From Enterobacter quasihormaechei (GTDB taxonomy: Bacteria > Pseudomonadota > Gammaproteobacteria > Enterobacterales > Enterobacteriaceae): DNA of 64,000 nt. The notes under the pieces are model-generated. The model was not told the origin of the DNA, searched no databases, and saw only the letters and a list, made by a program, of their open reading frames with translations. The stretch lies in assembly GCF_004331385.1 (NCBI RefSeq), contig NZ_SJON01000001.1, positions 186,001-250,000 on the forward strand. Direction: 5' to 3'. Within the stretch, counting starts at the first letter, position 1. Every line of letters begins with the position of its first letter. The position numbers were made by a program, and so were the translations under genes. Below, piece by piece: positions 1-7,859 of this stretch.

Positions 1-302
1 TGTTGGCTGTCATCAATGTCATCCGCTACCGGAAGCTCAGGAGTGGCCGCTGTCAGTGCTTCCGACGGGGATGATGACTCTGCCAGCGGTTTAGCCTTTG
101 GGTGGCTTAACTCCGCCCCGTAACCGGCCTGTTTGATAGTATCAATCAGCGCGTCGGCGCTGGCGCTGCCGGTCACGGCGGCATGATCGATAGTCACCTC
201 AGCGCTTTCCACGTCAGGGCGCTGCTCCAGACTTTCTTTAACGCGTTTGACGCAGTGGCCGCAGGAGAGGCCGTCAAGCGTCAGGTCAATAGTGTGAGAC
301 AT
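1..302 (-). CDS. copA: Cu(I)-exporting P-type ATPase CopA, N-terminal fragment
   Basis: The first 100 codons of the copper-exporting P1B-type ATPase of the inner membrane are present; the rest lies beyond the left edge. Translation begins [21 protein letters not shown], the first heavy-metal-associated domain, with the Cys-x-x-Cys copper ligands at about residues 14 and 17. A linker rich in Ser, Ala and Pro follows from about residue 70. The gene is divergent from cueR, and the gap holds a typical CueR promoter. CopA pumps Cu(I) from the cytoplasm to the periplasm. The identification is firm because both the domain and the cueR neighbour agree. Confidence 0.93.
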   Translation of the reverse strand, partial: MSHTIDLTLDGLSCGHCVKRVKESLEQRPDVESAEVTIDHAAVTGSASADALIDTIKQAGYGAELSHPKAKPLAESSSPSEALTAATPELPVADDIDDSQ

Positions 303-370
303 AACAAAACTCCCGTATAATGTTCTGGTCAATTGTTGACCTTCACTCTGCTTTTCGCTAACTGTTATGA

Positions 371-401
371 AGGTTAAACCTTCCATCAAGGGGAAGGTCA
401 A
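371..401 (-). promoter_or_regulatory. CueR-controlled copA promoter with 19-bp spacer
   Basis: On the minus strand a TTGACC -35 (396-401) and a TAACCT -10 (371-376) are separated by 19 bp. The spacer contains the dyad CCTTCC...GGAAGG. Over-long spacers with an internal dyad are the hallmark of MerR-family activated promoters; CueR untwists the DNA when it binds Cu(I). The site drives copA leftwards and lies 10 bp before the cueR start. Confidence 0.88.
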
Positions 402-410
402 GGGGGAAAT

Positions 411-821
411 GTGAATATCAGCGATGTTGCGAAAAAAACCGGCTTAACCAGCAAAGCGATTCGCTTTTATGAAGAGAAAGGGCTGGTGACGCCACCGTTG
501 CGCAGTGAGAACGGCTACCGCAGCTATACGCAACTGCATCTTGATGAACTGACGTTACTGCGCCAGGCAAGACAGGTTGGATTCAACCTGGAAGAGTGCG
601 GGGAGCTGGTAAACCTGTTTAACGATCCGAAGCGCCACAGTGCCGACGTGAAAAAACGTACGCTGGAAAAAGTGGCGGAGATCGAACGCCATATTATCGA
701 ATTACAGGCAATGCGTGAGCAGCTGTTACAGCTGGCGGAATCCTGCCCGGGAGATGACAGCGCCGACTGCCCGATTATCGACAATCTTTCCGGCTGCTGC
801 CACCGCAAAACCCACGCCTAA
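411..821 (+). CDS. cueR: MerR-family copper-responsive activator CueR
   Basis: This 136-aa protein starts at GTG 411 (MNISDVAK...). It has an N-terminal MerR winged helix-turn-helix (about residues 1-70), a long dimerisation helix, and the C-terminal metal loop CPGDDSADC, whose two cysteines (about 112 and 120) bind Cu(I) linearly. It ends in the typical Cys-Cys-His-rich tail. It activates copA across the intergenic region and normally also cueO. The length and motif match E. coli CueR. The stop codon overlaps that of the convergent ybbJ by four bases. Confidence 0.96.
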   Translation: MNISDVAKKTGLTSKAIRFYEEKGLVTPPLRSENGYRSYTQLHLDELTLLRQARQVGFNLEECGELVNLFNDPKRHSADVKKRTLEKVAEIERHIIELQAMREQLLQLAESCPGDDSADCPIIDNLSGCCHRKTHA

Positions 822-1270
822 CAGGCTTTAACCCGCAGGGTAATACCTTCCACCGCAATGACCTCAACCCGCGTTCCGGCGCTGAGGTCATCATCGGCCA
901 CGACCGGCCACGAACTGTCCCCCACGCGCATATGGCCGCGTCCGTTGATCAGCGAGTTATCAAGCGTGAAACGTTTACCCACGATCTGCTGCCCACGCTG
1001 GTTGAGATGCGCATCGACTGGCTTCTGCTCCTGAACGCGTTTGTTCAGCCAGCGCCACCACAGCCAGGCGGCCACCAGCGTCAGTACGGCAAACAGCGCG
1101 CCCTGCCACTCCCAGCCGACAGGCAGCAGCCAGACGACCAGCCCGGTAATCACCGCGGCAATGCCGCTCCACAGCAGATAACCGTTGCCGCCCAGCATCT
1201 CGGCGGCCAGCAGCAGGCCGCCGAGGCTTAGCCAGAACGCATGTGGATGTGCAACGATGAGTTCAATCAT
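818..1270 (-). CDS. ybbJ: NfeD-family membrane protein YbbJ
   Basis: The protein has 150 aa. The first ~75 residues form two to three hydrophobic helices, followed by a soluble beta-barrel (OB-fold) NfeD C-terminal domain containing the segment [20 protein letters not shown]. NfeD proteins pair with SPFH/stomatin proteins, and here the start overlaps the end of qmcA by four bases, so the two are translationally coupled. The likely role is as partner of QmcA in inner-membrane protein quality control. The precise biochemical activity is not established for the family. Confidence 0.9.
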   Translation of the reverse strand: MIELIVAHPHAFWLSLGGLLLAAEMLGGNGYLLWSGIAAVITGLVVWLLPVGWEWQGALFAVLTLVAAWLWWRWLNKRVQEQKPVDAHLNQRGQQIVGKRFTLDNSLINGRGHMRVGDSSWPVVADDDLSAGTRVEVIAVEGITLRVKAC

Positions 1271-2181
1271 TTTTTACGCTCGTTTCCGCCGTCTTTGATC
1301 AGTTCGGCAATCCCGGCGATAGATCCCATCAGGCTGCTGGCATCCAGCGGCATCATCACCACTTTGCTGTTGTTTGCAGAGCCGATCTCCTTCAGCGCAT
1401 CGGTATATTTTTGCGCGACGAAGTAGTTCACGGCCTGGATATCCCCGGCGGCAATCGCCTCGGATACCATTTGCGTCGCGCGGGCTTCCGCCTCTGCCGA
1501 ACGTTCACGCGCTTCCGCCTGGAGGAAGGCAGACTGACGGTCGCCCTCGGCTTTCAGGATCTGCGACTGTTTTTCCCCTTCCGCTTTCAGGATCTCGGCC
1601 TGGCGCACCCCTTCGGCTTCAAGGATATAGGCACGCTTGGTACGCTCGGCCTTCATCTGCGCGTTCATGGAAGCGATCAGCTCTGCCGGTGGGCGCACGT
1701 CGCGGATCTCAATGCGGGTCACCTTGATCCCCCACGGATTGGTAGCTTCATCCACAATATGCAGCAGGCGGGTATTGATGCTGTCACGCTGGGAGAGCAT
1801 TTCATCCAGCTCCATCGAGCCCAGCACGGTACGGATGTTGGTCATCGTCAGGTTGACGATCGCCAGCTCCAGGTTGCTCACCTCATAGGCCGCTTTCGGC
1901 GCGTCTATCACCTGAATAAAGCACACCGCATCAATGGTGACGTTGGCGTTATCCTTCGAGATGACTTCCTGGGAAGGGATATCCAGGACCTGCTCCATCA
2001 TGTTGATCTTGCGCCCAATTCTGTCCATGAAGGGGACGATCAGGCTTAAACCAGGCTGAAGGGTATTGGTGTAGCGACCGAAGCGTTCGACGGTCCACTG
2101 GTAACCCTGCGGGACAATTTTGATGCCTGCGCCCACGATAACCAGCGCAACGAAAATAAGGACAGGGACAACGATGAGCAT
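1267..2181 (-). CDS. qmcA: SPFH/stomatin-family membrane protein QmcA
   Basis: The protein has 304 aa, with an N-terminal membrane anchor ([19 protein letters not shown]). The SPFH/band 7 domain spans about residues 20-200 and includes [15 protein letters not shown] and the [19 protein letters not shown] region. A long Glu/Ala/Lys-rich coiled coil follows, with repeated [15 protein letters not shown]-like heptads (about 190-245). The E. coli homologue QmcA forms large complexes with FtsH-HflKC and acts in quality control of membrane proteins. It is the first gene of the qmcA-ybbJ operon. Confidence 0.93.
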   Translation of the reverse strand: MLIVVPVLIFVALVIVGAGIKIVPQGYQWTVERFGRYTNTLQPGLSLIVPFMDRIGRKINMMEQVLDIPSQEVISKDNANVTIDAVCFIQVIDAPKAAYEVSNLELAIVNLTMTNIRTVLGSMELDEMLSQRDSINTRLLHIVDEATNPWGIKVTRIEIRDVRPPAELIASMNAQMKAERTKRAYILEAEGVRQAEILKAEGEKQSQILKAEGDRQSAFLQAEARERSAEAEARATQMVSEAIAAGDIQAVNYFVAQKYTDALKEIGSANNSKVVMMPLDASSLMGSIAGIAELIKDGGNERKK

Positions 2182-2295
2182 AAAAACCTCCTGTTTTGCA
2201 TGCCGTAGCGGGAAAAATTGCGTAATTGTTGAACGTTAGTATATCGGTTAACGGGCGGGATTTCGCCCCTGTAAAGAGGTGGGAACCGGACTGGT

Positions 2296-2327
2296 AAAAT
2301 TAAAATGCCCCGCCAGGAGAGCAGGGC
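2296..2327 (-). terminator. Rho-independent terminator after the 284-aa gene
   Basis: Read on the minus strand, a 7-bp stem (GCCCTGC / GCGGGGC, one G-U pair) encloses a 7-nt loop and is followed by ATTTTAATTTT. It lies just downstream of the stop of the unknown gene at 2336. Confidence 0.7.
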
Positions 2328-2335
2328 GCATACGC

Positions 2336-3190
2336 TTAGTCTTCTGACCAGGTGTAGCTGAAGTCGGTGATAAACCCATCCCCGGCGTCAGCGATGGCTT
2401 TCGATAAGCCCTGATAGTATTTTTCCAGGCCAATAGCCTCTATCTGTTGGATCTGTTCGCGGATCGGGGCGCAGAACAGCACTGCATTACCCGCTCCGAC
2501 ACGTTTGTTGTTCGGCGGCAGATCGCCGGTGATCGCTTTAAACCAGGTTCTGATCCCTTGCTTTAGGCTGTGCGGCGCTTTGGCAAGATTCTCCTGGCCG
2601 GTCAGCACCTGTAGCGTTGGGAATGCATTAGCGTTGACGGCGGTTTTCATGCGCGCAAAGAAGGCGGTAAAAAGCTCAAAAGAGCCGAGATCCGTGACGC
2701 GAGGCTTGGTGGTTTTTCCGTTCTTATTGCCCATTTTTCCCACAGGCGCGGCGGGCGCCGGAACCACATTGACCTTATGCAGATCCAGACCAAACAGCAG
2801 ATTGCAGTGCGCCCGGCGTTCTTTTAGCGGGTAGGACATCAGCACGTCAATAAACGCCGTCGCCTTCACATCGGCCAGGTCATGGTTGATCAGCCATTGC
2901 GAGCGGGCAAATTCAGCAGGCGAAACGAACCAGTCCGGCACCTCGGTAAAGCGTCTGGATTTACCCTTGCTGTCAAATTCGAGAAAGTAAGCCCCGTCAT
3001 CGAAAGCAAAATAGCAGTTCTTAAAGCTGCCAATCGTGGTGTTAACGATGAGTGCCTTCTTAACAAAATCGACAACCTCTGCACCCATAACAAAACGCGT
3101 GAGTTCCGACGAATTGATGACTTCCATTAATGTTTCGACATCAGGCACGCCTGGCTTCAGGGAGGAAAACTCATAAAAAATATGTGTCAT
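2336..3190 (-). CDS. Uncharacterised 284-aa protein
   Basis: I do not recognise this family. The chosen start (MTHIFYEFSSLKPG) is preceded by an AGGT-containing ribosome binding site. The frame stays open 21 codons upstream, but that part has no ribosome site and looks like a hydrophobic chance extension. No signal peptide, membrane helix or catalytic motif is evident. The first half is rich in Phe and aromatic residues. A basic, glycine-rich linker (GNKNGKTTKPR, about residue 160) separates it from a C-terminal region ending ITDFSYTWSED. It is a single gene, divergent from fetA and followed by a clean terminator. As I recall, E. coli has no gene between qmcA and fetA, so this is likely a lineage-specific insertion. 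Confidence 0.75.
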   Translation of the reverse strand: MTHIFYEFSSLKPGVPDVETLMEVINSSELTRFVMGAEVVDFVKKALIVNTTIGSFKNCYFAFDDGAYFLEFDSKGKSRRFTEVPDWFVSPAEFARSQWLINHDLADVKATAFIDVLMSYPLKERRAHCNLLFGLDLHKVNVVPAPAAPVGKMGNKNGKTTKPRVTDLGSFELFTAFFARMKTAVNANAFPTLQVLTGQENLAKAPHSLKQGIRTWFKAITGDLPPNNKRVGAGNAVLFCAPIREQIQQIEAIGLEKYYQGLSKAIADAGDGFITDFSYTWSED

Positions 3191-3332
3191 GCGGCTTACT
3201 ACCTGTAGTGATAGAGGTGACAATGAGCAAACAAAAAGTTTAACACTAGCCATAGCTTAAGGCTATTCGCACTGTGAACCTGAAAGGATTATGCTACAGG
3301 CTGTTCTCTTAAAAGCGTTAAATGGAATCGGA

Positions 3333-4004
3333 ATGAATAATAAAAAAAATCTTCTGGATATCAGGGATGTTGGCTTTCGCGTGGGTGACAACACGATCCT
3401 TCAGCACGTCGATTTTTGCCTTTCACCGGGCGAATTTAAGCTGATAACCGGCCCCTCCGGCTGCGGCAAAAGCACGCTTCTGAAAATCGTGGCCTCGTTA
3501 CTGAGCCCAACGGAGGGAGCTATCCTGTTTGAAGGGAAGGATATCGCCACGCTTACACCGGAACGCTACCGCCAGCAGGTGTCCTACTGCGTGCAGACGC
3601 CGTCCCTGTTTGGCGATACGGTGTACGACAATCTGGTGTTCCCCTGGCAAATCCGCAACCAAACGCCTGAACCTGAAACGTTTGCCGACGATTTGGCCCG
3701 GTTTGGCCTTTCGCCGGAGACGCTGACCAAATCGATCGCCGACCTGTCAGGCGGGGAAAAGCAGCGCGTATCGCTGATCCGTAACCTGCAATTCCTGCCG
3801 AAGGTGCTGCTGCTGGACGAGATCACCAGCGCGCTGGATGACGCCAACAAGCGCAACGTGAATGAGATTATTCATCGCTACGCCCGTGAACAGGATATTG
3901 CCGTGCTGTGGGTGACGCACGATTCAAACGAAATTAGCCATGCGGATGATGTCATCACGCTCAGGCCGCAGGGCGGGAAAATGCAGGAGGCTAACCGTGG
4001 GTGA
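3333..4004 (+). CDS. fetA: Iron export ABC transporter ATPase FetA
   Basis: ABC ATPase of about 223 aa. It has Walker A GPSGCGKST (about residue 44), a Q-loop, the signature LSGGEKQR, Walker B VLLLDEITSALD and an H-loop histidine in VTHDSNE. The start at 3333 (MNNKKNLLD) fits E. coli FetA length and has GGA six bases upstream; an in-frame ATG at 3291 would add 14 unsupported residues. With FetB it forms an exporter that lowers free cytoplasmic iron and protects against oxidative stress. The end overlaps the fetB start by eight bases. Confidence 0.92.
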   Translation: MNNKKNLLDIRDVGFRVGDNTILQHVDFCLSPGEFKLITGPSGCGKSTLLKIVASLLSPTEGAILFEGKDIATLTPERYRQQVSYCVQTPSLFGDTVYDNLVFPWQIRNQTPEPETFADDLARFGLSPETLTKSIADLSGGEKQRVSLIRNLQFLPKVLLLDEITSALDDANKRNVNEIIHRYAREQDIAVLWVTHDSNEISHADDVITLRPQGGKMQEANRG

Positions 4005-4779
4005 ACATAATATAACGAACGAATCGCTGGCGCTGTCGATGGTACTGGTGCTGGTGGCGATTGTGGTCAGCTACCGGGAAAAGCTGGGGCTGGAGAAAGA
4101 TATTCTGTGGAGTATCGCCCGCGCGGTCATCCAGCTCATCATCGTCGGCTACGTGCTGAAATACATCTTCAACGTCAACCATGCGGTACTGACGCTGCTG
4201 ATGGTGCTGTTTATCTGCTTCAACGCGGCGTGGAATGCCCAAAAGCGCAGTAAATACATCGATAAAGCGTTCATCTCGTCGTTTATCGCGATTACCACCG
4301 GGACCGCGTTAACGCTGGCGGTGCTGGTGCTCTCTGGCTCGATAGAGTTTACGCCGATGCAGGTGATCCCCATTTCCGGGATGATTGCGGGTAACGCGAT
4401 GGTGGCGGTAGGGTTGTGCTACAACAATCTGGGGCAACGCTTCAGCAGCGAGCAGCAGCAGCTTCAGGAAAAGCTAAGCCTGGGGGCAACGCCGAAGGTG
4501 GCCTCGGCGCGGTTGATTCGCGACAGCATTCGTTCTTCGCTGATCCCCACGGTGGATTCAGCAAAAACCGTGGGGCTGGTCAGTCTGCCGGGCATGATGT
4601 CGGGGCTGATTTTTGCCGGTATCGATCCGGTTAAAGCGATTAAGTACCAGATAATGGTGACGTTTATGCTGCTCTCCACCGCGAGCCTGTCGACGATTAT
4701 TGCCTGCTACCTGACCTATCGGAAGTTCTACAACGCAAGCCACCAGCTGGTGGTGACGCCGTTGAAAAACGTGCGCTGA
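3997..4779 (+). CDS. fetB: Iron export permease FetB
   Basis: Integral membrane protein of 260 aa and about seven hydrophobic helices, UPF0014 family. It contains PISGMIAGNAMVAVGLCYNN and VDSAKTVGLVSLPGMMSGLI, both highly conserved in FetB. The start is the GTG at 3997 (GEHNITNESLAL), six bases after a perfect AGGAGG and inside the end of fetA. The longer open frame beginning at 3940 reads through fetA and is rejected. FetB is the membrane channel of the FetAB iron exporter. Confidence 0.92.
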   Translation: MGEHNITNESLALSMVLVLVAIVVSYREKLGLEKDILWSIARAVIQLIIVGYVLKYIFNVNHAVLTLLMVLFICFNAAWNAQKRSKYIDKAFISSFIAITTGTALTLAVLVLSGSIEFTPMQVIPISGMIAGNAMVAVGLCYNNLGQRFSSEQQQLQEKLSLGATPKVASARLIRDSIRSSLIPTVDSAKTVGLVSLPGMMSGLIFAGIDPVKAIKYQIMVTFMLLSTASLSTIIACYLTYRKFYNASHQLVVTPLKNVR

Positions 4780-4783
4780 TTGT

Positions 4784-4860
4784 GCCGGGCGGCACTGCGT
4801 TTGCCCGGCCTACGATTCGTGCTTTTGTAGGCCCGGTAAGGCGAAGCCGCCACCGGGCAA
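4784..4860. repeat. REP/BIME element between fetB and cnoX
   Basis: Two inverted REP units (GCCGGGCGGC... and TAGGCCCGGTAAGGCG...CGCCACCGGGC) fill the gap between the convergent genes fetB and cnoX. Such elements stabilise upstream mRNA and can bind DNA gyrase or IHF. Confidence 0.85.
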
Positions 4861-4866
4861 AGTGCA

Positions 4867-5742
<876 letters not shown>

Positions 5743-5779
5743 TTACTCTTTACATGGGGGTAAGCGTCATCGCTTCAAC

Positions 5780-6589
5780 TCAACCCTGCAAAATTTTGTC
5801 CATCATCCGTCCCGGTAGCAGGCGTTTTAACCAGCCGACGGCATGGGTCACCAGCGTGACCGGATAGCGCGTTTTGGGGTTGTCGCTCTCAAAGGCGTGA
5901 CGCACTTTGGCGACCACCGCCTCCGGCCCCAGCGTGAAGCGTGCGGCAATACCGGGGTTTTCGACCGGCTTGTCTGCCTGCGTCTGGTTAACGTTTTCCG
6001 TGAACCGGGTACGGATGGGGCCGGGCTCAATCAGGCTGACCTTAATGCCGCTGTGGCGCAGTTCCATGCGTAGCGCATCGGACCACGCCTCCAGCGCGTA
6101 TTTGCTGGCGGCATAAGCTCCGCGGCCCGGTGTGGAGATCAGGCCCATCACCGAGGAGGTCATGACGATGCGCCCTTCGCCGTGCGGCAGCATGGCGGGA
6201 AGCAGGCGCATGGTGAGCTGATGCGCGCCGAAAACGTTAGCGGAGAACTGCTGTTCCAGCTGTTCCCGCGAAATGGTCTGTAACGGGCCGTAGACGCCAT
6301 AGCCCGCATTGTTGAACAGGCCGTAAAGCCGGTTATTGGTCAGGGCGATAACCTCATCGGCGGCCTGCTCCACGCTCTCAGGCGAATCCAGATCCAGCAG
6401 GATGCCGGTAAAACCGAGCCCTCTCATGCGTTCGACATCTTCGGGTTTACGGCAGGCTGCCAGTACCCAAAACCCCTGGCGCTTAAGCTCAAGGGCGCTT
6501 TCAAGGCCAATTCCGCTGGAACATCCTGTTATTAAGACCGATTTTTGCATAACTTTACCTGTCAGGTTCTCAGCTGTTTGACGAGTCAT
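5780..6589 (-). CDS. ybbO: Short-chain dehydrogenase YbbO
   Basis: SDR enzyme of 269 aa, with cofactor motif TGCSSGIG (about residue 21), NNAG (about 92) and the catalytic triad Ser (TSSVMG), Tyr and Lys in YAASK. E. coli YbbO has been described as an NADP-dependent aldehyde reductase. The start overlaps the end of tesA by 20 bases, so the two are probably co-transcribed. A second in-frame Met (MQKSVLITG) at 6550 would still give a complete Rossmann fold, but the longer form matches the E. coli annotation. Confidence 0.9.
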   Translation of the reverse strand: MTRQTAENLTGKVMQKSVLITGCSSGIGLESALELKRQGFWVLAACRKPEDVERMRGLGFTGILLDLDSPESVEQAADEVIALTNNRLYGLFNNAGYGVYGPLQTISREQLEQQFSANVFGAHQLTMRLLPAMLPHGEGRIVMTSSVMGLISTPGRGAYAASKYALEAWSDALRMELRHSGIKVSLIEPGPIRTRFTENVNQTQADKPVENPGIAARFTLGPEAVVAKVRHAFESDNPKTRYPVTLVTHAVGWLKRLLPGRMMDKILQG

Positions 6590-7202
6590 GTTTTACTAAA
6601 GGTGCCAGCCGGGTTGCCATCCAGTCGGCAATAAACGGCTGGGCATCGCGATTGGGGTGAATGCCGTCGTCCTGCATCCACTGGGGCTTGAGATAGACCT
6701 CTTCCATGAAAAATGGCAGCAGCGGAATATCAAACTCTTTGGCAAGCTTAGGATAGATCGCGCTAAACGCCTCATTATACCGACGGCCGTAGTTAGCGGG
6801 CAGGCGAATTTGCATCAGCAGCGGCTGGGCGTTAGCGGCCTTAATGGTCTGCAAAATGGTCCGCAGCGTTTGCTCGGTTTGCTGCGGCGGGAAGCCTCGC
6901 AGGCCATCGTTGCCGCCCAGTTCAACCAGCACCCAGCGCGGCTGATGCTGCTTGAGCAGGGCAGGCAGGCGCGACAGGCCCTGCTGCGACGTATCGCCGC
7001 TGATGCTGCCGTTAACGACAGACGTCCCGGACTGCCATTTATCATTGAGCAGCGCGGGCCAGGCCGCGCTGGCGGCCATACGATAGCCCGCGCTCAGGCT
7101 GTCGCCCAGCACCAGTAACGTGTCCGCAGCCGCCGCGCGGAAGGTCATCAGCATCAAAAACAGGAAGGGCAAATGCCAGCGGAAAACATTGTTGAAGTTC
7201 AT
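6570..7202 (-). CDS. tesA: Acyl-CoA thioesterase I / lysophospholipase TesA
   Basis: Periplasmic SGNH hydrolase of 210 aa. A signal peptide (MNFNNVFRWHLPFLFLMLM...AAA) precedes block I GDSLSAGYRM with the nucleophile Ser. GGNDG is block III, and DDGIHPN carries the catalytic Asp and His. The start is fixed at 7202 by the signal peptide; the frame stays open for nearly 200 codons upstream, antisense to ybbA, which is not coding. TesA cleaves acyl-CoA, lysophospholipid and ester substrates. Its first 30 bases overlap the start of divergent ybbA. Confidence 0.95.
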   Translation of the reverse strand: MNFNNVFRWHLPFLFLMLMTFRAAAADTLLVLGDSLSAGYRMAASAAWPALLNDKWQSGTSVVNGSISGDTSQQGLSRLPALLKQHQPRWVLVELGGNDGLRGFPPQQTEQTLRTILQTIKAANAQPLLMQIRLPANYGRRYNEAFSAIYPKLAKEFDIPLLPFFMEEVYLKPQWMQDDGIHPNRDAQPFIADWMATRLAPLVKHDSSNS

Positions 7203-7859
7203 CGTCTTAAGAAGTCCGTCGGTCAGGGAGAACACGAGCTTTCCATCCTTACCGGAGTTGAACTCGTTGTCAAACGCGCCGAAAGCATCGCGCTGATTGG
7301 CGAATCCGGTTCCGGTAAGTCCACGCTGCTGGCGATCCTGGCCGGCCTGGACGATGGCAGCAGCGGCGAGGTGAACCTGGTCGGCCAGCCCCTTCACGCG
7401 CTTGATGAAGAGGCGCGCGCCGCGCTGCGCGCCCGGCATATCGGGTTTGTCTTTCAGTCCTTCATGCTGATCCCAACCCTCAACGCGCTGGAAAACGTCG
7501 AGCTGCCGGGCCTGCTGCGCGGCGAAAATACCCGCGAAAGCCGCGATCACGCCAAAGCGTTGCTGGAACAGCTTGGGCTGGGGAAGCGGCTTGACCACCT
7601 TCCGGCGCAGCTGTCCGGCGGCGAGCAGCAGCGCGTGGCGCTGGCGCGGGCGTTTAACGGACGCCCGGAAGTGCTGTTTGCCGATGAGCCAACGGGCAAC
7701 CTCGACCGTAAAACCGGGGATAAAATTGCCGATCTGCTGTTTTCGCTCAACCGCGAGCACGGCACCACGCTGATTCTGGTTACCCACGATCCGCAGCTGG
7801 CCGCCCGCTGCGACCGCCGCCTGCGGCTGGTGAACGGTATTCTTCAGGAGGAAGCATGA
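7173..7859 (+). CDS. ybbA: ABC transporter ATPase YbbA
   Basis: MacB/LolD-type ATPase of 228 aa, with Walker A GESGSGKST, the typical FQSFMLIPTLNALENVELP segment, signature LSGGEQQR, Walker B VLFADEPTGNLD and H-loop THD. AGGAAGG stands a few bases before ATG 7173. It forms a two-gene operon with ybbP (4-base overlap) and is the energy subunit of that transporter. The substrate is unknown; the divergent overlap with tesA is conserved with E. coli. Confidence 0.93.
   Translation: MPAENIVEVHRLKKSVGQGEHELSILTGVELVVKRAESIALIGESGSGKSTLLAILAGLDDGSSGEVNLVGQPLHALDEEARAALRARHIGFVFQSFMLIPTLNALENVELPGLLRGENTRESRDHAKALLEQLGLGKRLDHLPAQLSGGEQQRVALARAFNGRPEVLFADEPTGNLDRKTGDKIADLLFSLNREHGTTLILVTHDPQLAARCDRRLRLVNGILQEEA

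Noticed and set aside
6570-7787. 405-aa open frame extending tesA upstream
   Set aside because: The extra 195 codons are antisense to ybbA; the signal peptide at 7202 defines the real start.
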